From positions 13,333,147 to 13,397,146 of the forward strand of contig NC_054559.1 in the NCBI RefSeq assembly GCF_017654505.1: DNA of 64,000 nt, written 5' to 3'. Source of the stretch: Polyodon spathula (Eukaryota > Chordata > Actinopteri > Acipenseriformes > Polyodontidae). The position numbers were made by a program, and so were the translations under genes. The stretch's first letter is position 1, and each line of letters starts with the position of its first letter. Positions 1 to 12,098 of the stretch are shown here, piece after piece. The notes under the pieces were generated by a model that was given only the letters and a program-made list of their open reading frames with translations, was not told where the DNA came from and made no database searches.

Positions 1-1244
1 TGTCTCAAGAACAATTAGACCCATATAACCTCCCCCACTGTAATCCACAACTACAGTACTAAAGGCATCTTTACATGTGTATAACTTAGCACCATGCAAC
101 ATAAATGTAACACAGAAACAACATCACAAATGACAAGCAGGACTGTATGGATCTTGTGTAATAGGGACAAAAAATCTGGTGGGATGTTATGTAACCTTAC
201 GTTAGCTGTTAGTAACTTAGGGGATGCTGCTCTCCTTCAAAATCAGTTGACATGATCAAAATCATTCTTTTACAGCTCTGAGGCCAGCACTGTACATATT
301 AGGCTGCTGTTTATTCAGATATGTTTTTGGTATTTGAAGCAATAATAACTTTTGTTGAGCCAGAAAAACTTGCTTGTGTATCATTAGCCAGTCAAAGGTA
401 CCCTTTCAGATAGTTATGTACAGGACTATCTGTGACAGGGCTGGGAGCAAGACAAATCGCTTGTTTCTGAAGTTAGATGGGAAACTAGAGCAACTGGTCC
501 CACATTTTCATTTTCAAATTTCAGGGCACTGGGAGAAGAATAGGGCTCGAACATATGGAACCAGAAGGGTAAAGCATAGCGCAATTAGGTGCGCATTGGT
601 CCTAAAAAGACAACTATTATATTTAGTTATATTGTGCTCTGGCATCCAACAGATGCTGTGGTATCCTTCATTTGGGTCCCAGTCTGATAGCCAGCTTGTT
701 ATTTAATGCAGAGCTTCATATGTATTGTCTTGTGCTTCATGTGGTGGTTTATTGAGATAATTTCTTCTCTTGGGAATTTCAACACCAAGGTACACCAGTG
801 TTTTAATAAAGGAATCTTCCATACATTGCTCACTGGAGATTAAACCTGGTTTTTATTCATCAAATAGTTGACTTATGTATTTGGCCACAACTGAACTTCA
901 TCAGTGTTTGAAAGTGCATTCACACCCTGGGCTATAGATACAAATTGTTTGCTGTTTTCCTGGAAATATCTCAAGTCTAATCGAGGTTGTTTGACCTGAT
1001 CTCGTTCAGATCTCATCAGGCATGAAATGGAAAAATCCAGTCATCCCTGAATTAACTGCATCTTGATTTTTCTTTTTGGACATAAAACCTTTCCACCCAA
1101 AGTTTTTAGAAATTCAAAAAGGACTTTCCCCTCTTTGCTGAGACCAACCTTCATAAAAACATCTAGAACCCGAATATGAATATCAGTGCTGTTGCTGATT
1201 TGATGGATGTGTAAGTTAGGGCTGTGGTAACCACAGGCCACCCT
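1..1244. other. A+T-rich non-coding DNA, no gene seen
   Basis: Both strands carry only short chance frames (the longest starts at 374, 110 codons). None shows a recognisable domain, a codon pattern or paired splice sites. I see no repeat with clear ends and no RNA gene. The stretch could be intron or intergenic DNA. Confidence 0.6.
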
Positions 1245-1400
1245 GCCCTCCAGTCCTATCCTATAAGCTGCTCCCCTAGTTCTTAGCTATGCTCCTTTCC
1301 TCAGTTGTAGACACCAGGTCAGGCTGCCTGCCAGTCCTGAGATGAAACCTCTTGGGTGCACAGCCTCCCAGTCCTCATTACTAAACCACCAGGCCACAAT
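1245..1400 (-). mobile_element. Probable tRNA-derived SINE head, degenerate
   Basis: Read on the minus strand, this stretch has an RNA polymerase III box-A-like motif (TGGCCTGGTGG, 1386-1396). About 37 bases further on is a box-B-like motif (GGTTTCATCTC, 1339-1349; consensus GGTTCGANNCC). This order and spacing are those of a tRNA or a tRNA-derived SINE head. The rest does not fold into an obvious cloverleaf, so an old SINE copy is more likely than a functional tRNA gene. No tail or target duplication was found, so the outer limits are approximate. A chance match cannot be excluded. Confidence 0.33.
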
Positions 1401-3274
1401 GCTTTAACATAGGTTTCATAAAAATAAAATAAAAAACTAGTGAGTGGCTCTCCGTAAGCATAAATCAAGAGCAGGAGCCATATTAATATGTCTGCAGTGT
1501 ACTAATGAAGTCATGGTGCTGGGGGCACATTGCAAGGTGGGGGAGTTCTGACGGATTGCACTGTGCTCTAGTCCAATGGAGCAGCATATTGTACCTTCAT
1601 CAATAAATTATACATTAATGCTTTCTTCCTCTATGCTAATCCTTGGCAAAAAGCCACACGCTTTCAGTCCAGGGCTGGAAGAAAACATTCTGGAGGTCGG
1701 ACATGCTTGATAGATCGGAAGTAATTAAGCTTGATTAAGAAATGGGTGATCAAGAAGAAAAAGATCAGAGCCCCCCTCATTTTGGGGAATACAAAAAAAA
1801 AGAAGCTGAAATCATTTGTGTGAAGGGGGTGAGGCAGAAGCCATAATTAACTGCATGTTAATGTCAGATATTGCATATGCAGCACTGCGTGTCATGCCCC
1901 GATGCAATTGTTAGCAATCTCATTCCTTTCAGATTATCGGCAGAACATGATTAACACGGGCAATAAAATACACTAAAATAAAAGGACCCCCTCATTTTAA
2001 TTATTAATTGAAACATTGTCTTGAACTTCAGGCTCCTGTAGACATTCATTTAGTAGTGAAGACTGTTCTAAATAAATACTTGATGTATAAAGACTGTGGG
2101 ACTGATTTCGAGGAAAGGCATTAAACAGCCATGCTTTACGTTTGCGCTGGATTGCTCTGTCCCCTTGTTGTGATTTTAAAGGGAGTTTGAGTGGAATTCC
2201 ATTAATGCTGACCGGCGAATACAAAGTGAGCATCAGAAGCTGCAAGCAAATCAGGAGCAACTGTCTTTGCCTTTAAAGAAAAACAATAGCCCTAGCAATT
2301 GCACTTTGGATGAACAAAAATATTCTTTTTACTACCGTAGCACCCTTTGTTAGTGCAGTATTTAGAAATATTTACATGCAGTGAACAATTCTGGCATATG
2401 TGACTGCAGTGTTTCAGTCTTTATTATAAACATATATTATTGTTTTCTACTTAAAGTCTTTGCAATACAGAGCTTATTTGCACAAACTGTGCCTCTATGT
2501 ATTGGGTTAATACAAAGTTGGATATTTTTTAGATCATATGTCTGACATCCTGTCAGCCACTCATTCCTGGACACCTATAAGCCCCAGGAGTACATTAGGC
2601 TATTTGAAAAAGTGACTTGGCCAGATGCTTGGTAGTTCAATGTGTAACATTTGCTAGTACAGTTAGGTCTTTCTGAGCCACTGCATGTACTTTTGATGAA
2701 TACTGATGGATTGACAACTGTGGTGCCTGAAGGACTTTGTTTATCCACTGATCAGTGACCATGCACCCAGCTGTTATACAAGATCCCTCAATTTACTAAA
2801 CAATACCAGCGCATCTCAGAGCTGGACCTCAAGGGAGCACTGCTGTATTTGTGGGGGAGTGAGAGGGTATTTTACACATTCAGCCTTGGGCTTTTTTGAG
2901 CAATCCCTGCCAATGGTGTTGCATTGTACATTCTGATAATTGTCCACTTGAGACCAAGCAGCCAAGCACATTATACAAGACCCTTGCTATATTGAAACCA
3001 AGTACTCGAAAAGTGAATGAAAATATCTTGCTTAAACAGTATGGGTTGTGTTAATAAAGCAACGCTTACAATGGCATGTGGATTGCAGCACTCTTACTTA
3101 TGCTAACACTGCTTAGTGGATTCAGCACTATAGTATATACTTCCTTTACTTGATTAAATGTGGAGAAATTTAACTTTGACATGTGAAGTTATATTCAAGG
3201 TGTTTGCATTCATACCTCAAAACTTGCATTAGGTCCATGCTGTATTAACAAATGATATCAAAAAAGAAAAAGAG
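1401..3274. other. Non-coding DNA with a candidate conserved element
   Basis: No gene is visible. The part around 1835-1960 has many homeodomain-like TAATTA/TTAAT cores and octamer-like words (for example GCATATGCAG) and no low-complexity sequence. This texture is typical of vertebrate developmental enhancers, but conservation cannot be tested here. Confidence 0.4.
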
Positions 3275-4053
3275 AACCCTTTATCCTGTAGTGGATGTGG
3301 GTGCTAAAATGTAATTATTGCTGTAAGAACCTTAGGAACCAGTCTTCCCAATTCTGTGAAAAACATTTGGTTACAAGTCACACCAATGGTCATTAAACAC
3401 CCTTGAAATTTGAATTTTTGCTGTTTGTACCAAGTTTAGACCTTAATAACTTGCGTGGGGTGACAAAAAAAAAATCACCCAAAGATATGTTTGGATAGAT
3501 GTTGATGAGCTCTACAAGCATCAATCGAAATATGTTGGTATCTGGGGATTTGGGATTTTTGGCAGATCTTTGAAGTTGCATGTGTCATGCATTCGAGCAT
3601 TGCTTATGGACACTTTGGTGAGGTTAAAGTACCACATAGTTTTATCCAAACTGGCTATTTCTTCAATTGTCATTCTCTGAGGATTGATCTAGAGGAAAAA
3701 GTAACAATGTGGGCTTCCATTGGCACTAGCTTGGCGCTGATGAGTTATGAACTTGCATATGGGACTCAGGACTTCGTTCTTATGATAACACATTTGAAAC
3801 TACCAAAACCTCACTTAGTTGGATTTTAAAAACCAAAAAGTGACAGTAAAGTTTTTTTTTTTTTTTTAATTAAGTTGTGTTGCCTACCTAGGTGGATAAT
3901 TGATTGATTGACTGGCCAACTATTTGTGAAAAAGCCATTTGCTGCATTCTCATGCTAGCCAATCAGTCCATTTCAAGCACAACTGAAAGTCTTTGGTTCA
4001 GGAGGACTTCGATGACAGAGGCAGGTGTATTTAAACAGTGCTGTAAACAGGGA

Positions 4054-4090
<37 letters not shown>

Positions 4091-4640
4091 GTGAATTTAG
4101 ATTTTAGAACCCAGCTAAGTAAGGTTTTGGTAAATTCAAATGTGTCATTGAAACAAAGAAGTCCCAAGTCCCATATGCAAGTTCATAACCCCTCAGCTCT
4201 GATCTAGTGCCAATGGAAGCACATACTGTTATTTTTTCCTCTAGATCAATCCTCAGAGAATGCAAAGTTGAAGAAATAGCCAGTTTGGATAGAACCGTGT
4301 TGCACTTCAGCCTCAACAAAGTGGCCATAAGCAATGCTTGAATGCATCACAAATGCAACTTCAAAAATCCCTGGATACCATAATATTTTGCTTGATCCTT
4401 CTAGATCTCATCAACATCTACCCAAACATATCTTTGGGTGAAATTTTTTAGTCCCCCCACGCAAGTTATTACGGCCTAAACTTGGTACAAATAGAAACAA
4501 TTCTAATTTCAAGGGGGTTTAATGACCAGTGGTGGGACTTGAAACCAAATGTTTTTCACAGAATTCTGAAGACTGGTATGTAAGGGTCTTACAGCAATAC
4601 TTACATTTTAGGACCCACATCCCCTACAGGATAAAAGGTT
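3275..4640. mobile_element. 1.37-kb long-inverted-repeat (foldback-like) element
   Basis: The left arm (about 3275-3850) is repeated in inverted orientation as the right arm (about 4085-4640). The outer ends are AACCCTTTATCCTG and, read from the other strand, AACCTTTTATCCTG. The arms match over most of their 550-570 bases with scattered substitutions and small indels. The spacer of about 235 bases ends in a 30-base poly(A) run (4059-4088). Each arm contains a similar open frame (80 codons plus strand at 3587, 76 codons minus strand at 4104). These are the same arm sequence read from either side, not two genes. I could not find a target-site duplication, and no transposase is present. The best reading is a non-autonomous hairpin/foldback DNA element, or a palindromic duplication. 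The family is not recognised. Confidence 0.75.
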
Positions 4641-4834
4641 AGGCTGAAGTTCGAATACAGCTTGTCAGTTACCCATTGTCTGGCAATATGCCAGAAGTGA
4701 GTAGGGTGGTCCTAGTATTTTTGATCTGAAAAGCCCTATTCATTACGAGTAGAATGAGATGCTACACTTGATGATAGCATCTAAATTGCACCCGGGGTGA
4801 TTTTTTTGGTCACAGCCCCTTTCCCACTTTAGGT

Positions 4835-4851
4835 TGACCTTTGCAAGGTCA
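4835..4851. promoter_or_regulatory. Everted nuclear-receptor half-sites (ER5-like)
   Basis: TGACCT (4835-4840) and AGGTCA (4846-4851) are two perfect consensus nuclear-receptor half-sites in everted arrangement, with a 5-base spacer. No nearby gene is visible, so a function is only a possibility and the match may be chance. Confidence 0.2.
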
Positions 4852-7800
4852 CAGGCCGAAGGGGACGTTTAAAAAAAATAAAAAAATGGCTATCATTTCT
4901 GAACTCAGCATGTCAGAAAACCCCCAGGTTAGTTTTTCTAGGAAAATCTGAGACAGGCGGGCAACAAAATGTCCCTTTTCTGGTTGAGCTGGTGTGGAAT
5001 GACCCTATTTTGTTCCCTGCTTTATGTGCACAGTTATCTATGTTTTTGATTTATGAGTTTTTTGTAACTCGTATTTAATTGTGGAAGTAGAACAAGCAAT
5101 GTCGTGGTTAACCAAGGCATTGCGGTGTCATCTAGATCGACCTGACAAGACGAGACTGTTTGTGCTGTATAGTGTTTAATGTGCCTGCTTGTGGTGTGCA
5201 CAGCGTCTACCCTATTGCACATGCATATGTCCAGACCAGAAAAAAGGATTAGCTAGCTGTTTCACTAGTTGGCACTGCTGATCATTAAACAGGAAAGGAG
5301 GCTGCATTAACCGCCCACAATCGTTTCCAAAACACCTATGTATCGAAGAAAAACAAATGGTTCCCCAGCTTCTCGGATACAGAAACTGGTCGAAATCTGA
5401 ATTATTCATGTAAAGTAACACCAGAAACGAGATCACACAGACAGATGTCAATACAGACTTTGCACAGCTGCACTGACAGCTGACCAAAACAGTCACATTA
5501 TTAATGATGTTGAAGATCACATACAGCTATCCACCGAGAATAACAATCTCTGAGATTTCATCAAACCTTGAGATCCTGGATCCTGGATTTCCCCCTAGTG
5601 GTTATAGGATTTGACATTAGTAGAACCATGGGGAGATGATTACTAATGTTTACTGATCTAATCTAATTCTCCTGAGGTGATGTCGGTTATAGTGGGACGA
5701 TGGGATCTTATATGTGTGCAGACCTTGCTGATTAGGAAAAGAAGCTGGTAAGCCATGTTTTAAACTATATTTTGAGTACTGTAACTTTATGGAATCTTAC
5801 TTGATTGCACTTCATCCATCACAGAGACCACAAGCCTTGTAGGCATGAGTTGAGTTGAAAGGTTACATGTAAAAGCAGAAAAATGCCAAATCCCCCACAC
5901 AAAGGTATTATTGTATGCCTGGACATTTAATAACACAAACTTCAGCGTTGAGCTTTAATGGAGTAACAACCAAGTGGGTACGGCGCAAACCAAAGGACAT
6001 TGACTTTATATCTGTAGCAATAATTGGTTGATGTTATGATCAAGGTTTTATTTTTCCTTTCTTGTATTTCAGTCCAGTCATTCTGATGATCCAAGTCACT
6101 ATGGCTGCTTCAGCTATCTCTGTGTGTACATAGCTGCAGGATGCTCAGTAATTGGCATCTATCCAGATGTCACATTGTCCAGCAGAGAGTTAAACAGTTA
6201 CTGATAGGAATTATGGTGCTTGTATGAGGATCAAAGGTAGAAATGTGCTGCCATGATTAGGGAAGCCAATAGTGCTGAGATACTAACTGTTGTTTACAAA
6301 CTGATTATGGTGTCAAGTGGCATTAAAAAAAGGGCTTAGCGTGCACATTTCAACTTACATTTATACAACATTTTGATGTTAATTGGCCATCATGTCACCA
6401 CATCAGACAGGCAAGGTGTCCAGATAAACTGGATGTGGTAAATAAGATGTGAGTAGTTGTTTTCCACATCAGGGCCCATGTCACAAATGGCCTTCAGGTT
6501 TCAATGGTCCTCTGACCCTTCCCTGACCCTTACTTTCATATGTGCAGCATATACACAAGTGTGCACAAAACATACAACAAATTCATTTAAAAGTACATCA
6601 GGTATTTCTTTAAAATAATTTTTAAACCATGTTGCACCTTGTTTTTTCCTCGGTTAAACGATGTACTATTAAACATGGTCATTGCTGACTGATCACATTC
6701 ATTGTTTTCTGTAATGAAAGTCACCATTTAACAATCATGATCAACAGTGGCCCCAAACGACTAGTGGGCCCTTCTCTATTCTAGAATCTTTTGGGATAAA
6801 TCTGATCTAAAATCCATGTCAATTTCTGTCAAACTATGTCAGATTTATTTACTATTCAACACGATTAAACTGTAGAAAACCCTGTGGTACAATAAATCTG
6901 TTCTGGGTTTTAATAGCAGTTGAATGACCACAGCTGGTGGCAGTATTGCAGTATTCTGGATTTAAAAAGATCACCCTCAGATATTTGACAGTAGTGCTAG
7001 CCACCCCTCTACAGTCAGACTTGTTTGCTTAGTTGATTTTGCAAAAAGCAGTCTACCACCTCAATCCACTACTCGAGTTAGCTAAGCAACAGTGAAGAAA
7101 GAGGCTTCCAGCTGCAGTTTGTTTGCAAGTTCTCAATTGACTGAAAAGCCTAGCCAACGAGTTGGGTTACAGTAATAATGAATTATCATCATTGTGCAGC
7201 ACTGAGCTCAAGCCAACTTGCTGCTAAAAATAATACATTGCATATTACTCTTACATCCAGGCACTGTAGCAAAATATATATATATATTAAAAAAAAAAAA
7301 ACATGGCCCGACCATATGTTCCATCAAAATTTAACATCATAGATTGTCTACATATTGACTAAACCTGCTTAATATAAATTCCAAGGGATTTCACAAAAAA
7401 AACATTAATAAAATAAGCAGAGTTGAAACTACCTAAAGCATGTATAATTTGTCAGCTGAAGCAAATATTTTATGTTACACATTTTGTATTTGAATACGGA
7501 TGGAAAAGAATTAACACATAACTATTAGTTGAAGCCTAATACGTTTTTTTTTTGTTTTGTTTTTTTTCTGTTATGCATGTTGCTCTCTATCTGGTAGTGT
7601 CTCGGTTAAGCCAGCTCAAACTCCAGGAACATTTTCATCATTACATGTTAATATAGTCAGTCACCGCACATTACAATAAAATAAGCCATTAAACTGTCTT
7701 TCATTTGAAACTAGATTGGGTTTCTGCTGAGGTATGGAACTTGTCATTACACATTGTCATTCCAAAGTAATTTTTCAAGTACTTCTCCAGTGGTGTGTAG

Positions 7801-10800
7801 GTTACAGACTTTGATAAACAATTAATCATCCTGCCAGGAATTAATTATTGTATGTTAGTCAGGTTTTTTTAGACTAAATTTTTTTTCTCTGCACTAAGGT
7901 AGAATGTCAACTTCCCAACACATGTTGACTTATATGGCAAATAAATAATAAAGCAAGTTCTAAGCCTAAATGTTTTACTCACTGTTTCGTTAAGCGATCT
8001 CATATAAAATTAGCACAATTTTCCTTGTGTGAGTGTTAGAATTTTTGTTTTTTAAAATACCCTTTTTATTAATGAGCAAAGACAAACTTTCTGCTATTTT
8101 ATTTTTTTTTTTTGCATATAAATGACATTATTTTACTTGTTGGAGGGATAATTGTGTATGAGACAATGATCTGAGAAATGGGCATTTTTGGAAATAATTG
8201 CAATAACGCGGCTTAATCATAGTTGCTCAGAGCAGGACTTGGAAGTATTGGCATGTATGTGAATTTGTATTTTAAACATACTAAATGTTCTTACATCATC
8301 ATGTACTTACAAAACAGTGCCCTAATAGAACTAATTAATGTGTGTGTTTTTGTTCCTCTTGGCGGCACATCAAATATCAAAATACAACACGACCCTTCAT
8401 AGAACTGAATTTGACACCCCCTGGCTCTATAGCACATTATTGAGTGATGTTGGAAGAATCAGATTAGGGGAAACTAACTCTTAAAAGGATTTTCAAAACA
8501 GTGCTATTGTATTGAACTTGTGTTATAGTAACGATAGCTTTAGTAGCAAGTGATTTTCAAGTGAAATGTGTTAACTAATCTGTTAATGCTTTATGAAATT
8601 GAATCGATGAGGTTGTTAATGAATGCATTTCTCGTTAAAAAACTTAACTGTCGCAAGTCACATACATCACTTCCTGTCTCAACGGCTTGATAAGGGGAAC
8701 TCGTTAATCAAAATGCATGTTAACGAGATTGAGAAAAATGAGTTGTTATAGAAACTACTAGTGTGCAGCTGCCAAGTGGAAGTAAAAAAATAATGGAAAT
8801 ATCTATTTTGTGCATAATTTCTAAACTTCATTTAAAATTGTGCATTTTATACAGAATGTACATTTATTTAGAACATATAAAATGCTGATTTACGATTATC
8901 TGGCATGTGGGTAAAGATCGGCCTGCACAGATTGAAAAAATAATAATAATTAAACCCCATTAGCCATTTACCCTGATTTGGGGGGATATTTTGCCATAGT
9001 ACTACATACAACTATTTTAATGTGAGTATTGTGAGAGATTTAGTGATCTAAGTACCAGATACTAAACCTTGTCGACTCTAAGACACCTCCTAGGATTATA
9101 TTACAGTGTGTTCAGTAGCTCTGTGTGGTTAGTTGCCACCACACTTTTGGTTCCCTTTTAAATATCTATGTTGTAGAAATTAAGTCAAATCATCTGCTGG
9201 ATGACATGAGAGAGAGGATAATAGGGGTCCTAACCTCTGCATTGTTTTAGCCTATAATCCACCACATATCATTAAGCTCAACCACAGGATCACTGTCCAC
9301 AGCATACCGAGAACTACCACCCAAATAACCTTAATACAGACACAGGTATTTATTTATTTTTTTATTTTATGCAACACTAACTACCTGCTGTATTTAACAC
9401 TAATCCAACATATTTACTCTTACTGAAACAGGATTATCCTACTGTAATGAAGTAACTTAGTTTAACCACACATGAATAAGATTGCATAAAAAAAAAAAAA
9501 AGAATGAACGCTTAACATCAAGGGAGCATTTTTTCTTCAAGTCGTCTTGTTTACAAATCCAAACAAACGTACACCTACACTGTTTTATTTTTCAAAGATA
9601 TCCTGCAAGAATAAAGACTAGAAATGTTGTGTGTAATGCTGGGCCTGAACAGAAGTTTGTATTCAGATTTGAAACCGATGGTGTCTTATCTGAATAATGT
9701 GGATTTGGGAATTGGGAAAAGTTTGCAAAAAAAAAAAAAATCACATTAATTTGATCTTATGGGAAAAAAAAACAAAAAACTAGATGAATAACAAATTCAG
9801 TTTCATTCTCCAAACCAAGTTACCGTTACAAGCATGTTTCATGCTATACAATAACTAAAGTTAAATAATGTAAGAATTATTTCACTTTAAAACACATTAA
9901 CATTTAAATTTTATTGGGAAAACATACTTAAACAACTCTTAAACTTGTGTCCGCATGGTTATTACAGTGATTCTAAAACCAATGTAATGAGTTCAGTTGT
10001 TACTTAGTTGTTACATTTGAATCTCATAGTTTTATTATGTATTGTCTTCCAAACAAACGTTCTTAATTTATAGATTAGAATCAGCTTTGTTTGTTTAGAC
10101 CAGACTGGCAGGTCAGCATAGCAGGTATTCTAAACTATTTCCTAATTTAAATCTTTACAGCCCTCTGTTACTAATATCTAGTACTTTGGAGTAGATCAAC
10201 GGGAATGCTCTGGAGGAAGATTAAGAGAGACGAACTTAACTAACCTAACAGCATCTTTAGTCTCATCAGTACACAGACCTAGTTTTCAAGATTTAAAATG
10301 TCATTTTAGAAAGTACATTCAATTACAACTACAAATTTCTCCCATAATCCCGCTGCTGCAGTAGAAGGTTTTGTTTGTTCTTTGACACTCTCTTGGGAAT
10401 TTATAAAAAGCTTTTCTTATATACATAATGTATTTGTACATTGAAAATGCTTCACAGGGAATATGAACAGCATATACAAAAATAAACACAACAACAACAA
10501 CAACTGTATTTTAAAGAAAGACTTCAAATCAACATTGTTTATACTTGTATAGCAAAGTGGAGAGTTATTTTGCTAAGTGAAGTGTAATTATTGATTTTAT
10601 AAAACCATTCTAGTAATGCATTATACAGTACTCTCCACCACCTTGCATCTGTGGGTCAGGCCTGATATCAGATCATTAAGTGATCCAGAATTGAACGCTT
10701 TTGAATAAGAAAACTAATTTCATCGAGTCAAACCATCTCCCTAATTGATTCTAGGCCAATATGTACTCCACCCCCACCCAAAGTTTAAATGGGAATTTAA

Positions 10801-12065
10801 ACATGACACAGACCTAAATTCTATTCAATAAAGCCAAATTAGCCATTCAGTATACTAATTAGAAAATACTCTAGCTGAGTGCCAGATCACAAACCTCTAC
10901 TAAAACAAAGCACACAGTACAACTTATCTAATGCACAGATGTCTTCCCTTGCATAGAGCACTACAGCCCAATTCTAAATGTGTAGTTCTCACCCAAACCA
11001 AGGACATTAAGAGACACCCTAAACGCGATGTATTCATGTGAATTATTATTACTTAAATGCTGGGTTATCCTGGCTTATGCCATTGTGACCTTTCAACTCC
11101 GCTGATGGCACTTGCTTCACGGTATAGTATAGAAGCAGGTGGAGTTCACAGAGCTGAATACAAAAGCAGATCTCTTTTAGATTTTTTTATTTTTTTTATT
11201 TTAGGGAACTTTGTCATCCAGTCCTTCTGCATCTGCCCGATTCCTATTTAGTTTTCACTGGATGATGTTAAAATTATTTAAAGGGAAAAAGATTTTTAAA
11301 AGCACCTTTTATAACAGCAGGCGGCAATACTTTCTTCCAGCTCCTTCCCCTATGTTTTTATGTTCTAAAAATATTAATTGGAGAATGATTTCTAAAATAA
11401 TGATTAAAAAAAATAAAAAAATAGCCAATGAAAACAATGACGTCCAGCCTGCACACAAGTTAAATGCTGAATTCCGAGGCTAAACCTTGACAGTTGGTAA
11501 GACTCGCTGAGCTGACTTCTGTATGTGGCACTGCAGTTAATGGAGCACAAGCCAAAATACCATTGCCGGTATTCCAGAAAGAGCCCAACTTACCTCACAT
11601 ACACTTATAAGAAAAAACTTTTAAACCAAGCCAACCTCAACATATACTGTCAAGCCAGGAAATCAGAATGCAGTTTATTGTCGTCTTCATGTGCTGCTCT
11701 GTTGGGAAGCATCCATTCCTAGATTTCAGCCCCCACGAGACAGAACAGCACAATGTGCTAAGGCAAATTGTACAAAACACTGTGGCTGTCTATTCCTTGT
11801 AGCATTGCTTGGAGGATTGCTGGAAAACACAGGGGGATACAGGGTATGAAATGTTCTATATCAGAGTGTCATACCTTTGCTGACATACACAGATATGGGT
11901 TATGGCTCCCCTCCCCCTTTATTTTCTCACAGTCTCAAAGCGCACTGACCTGGGAGGTGATGAAGCAGAGAGATATGATGTAAGGCAGAAGAAGAGCGGT
12001 GCCAGCAGGACCAAATTAAATTTAGAAACTGAAAAAAATTAGCTGACTGATAGCCAAAGCGACTG

Positions 12066-12098
<33 letters not shown>

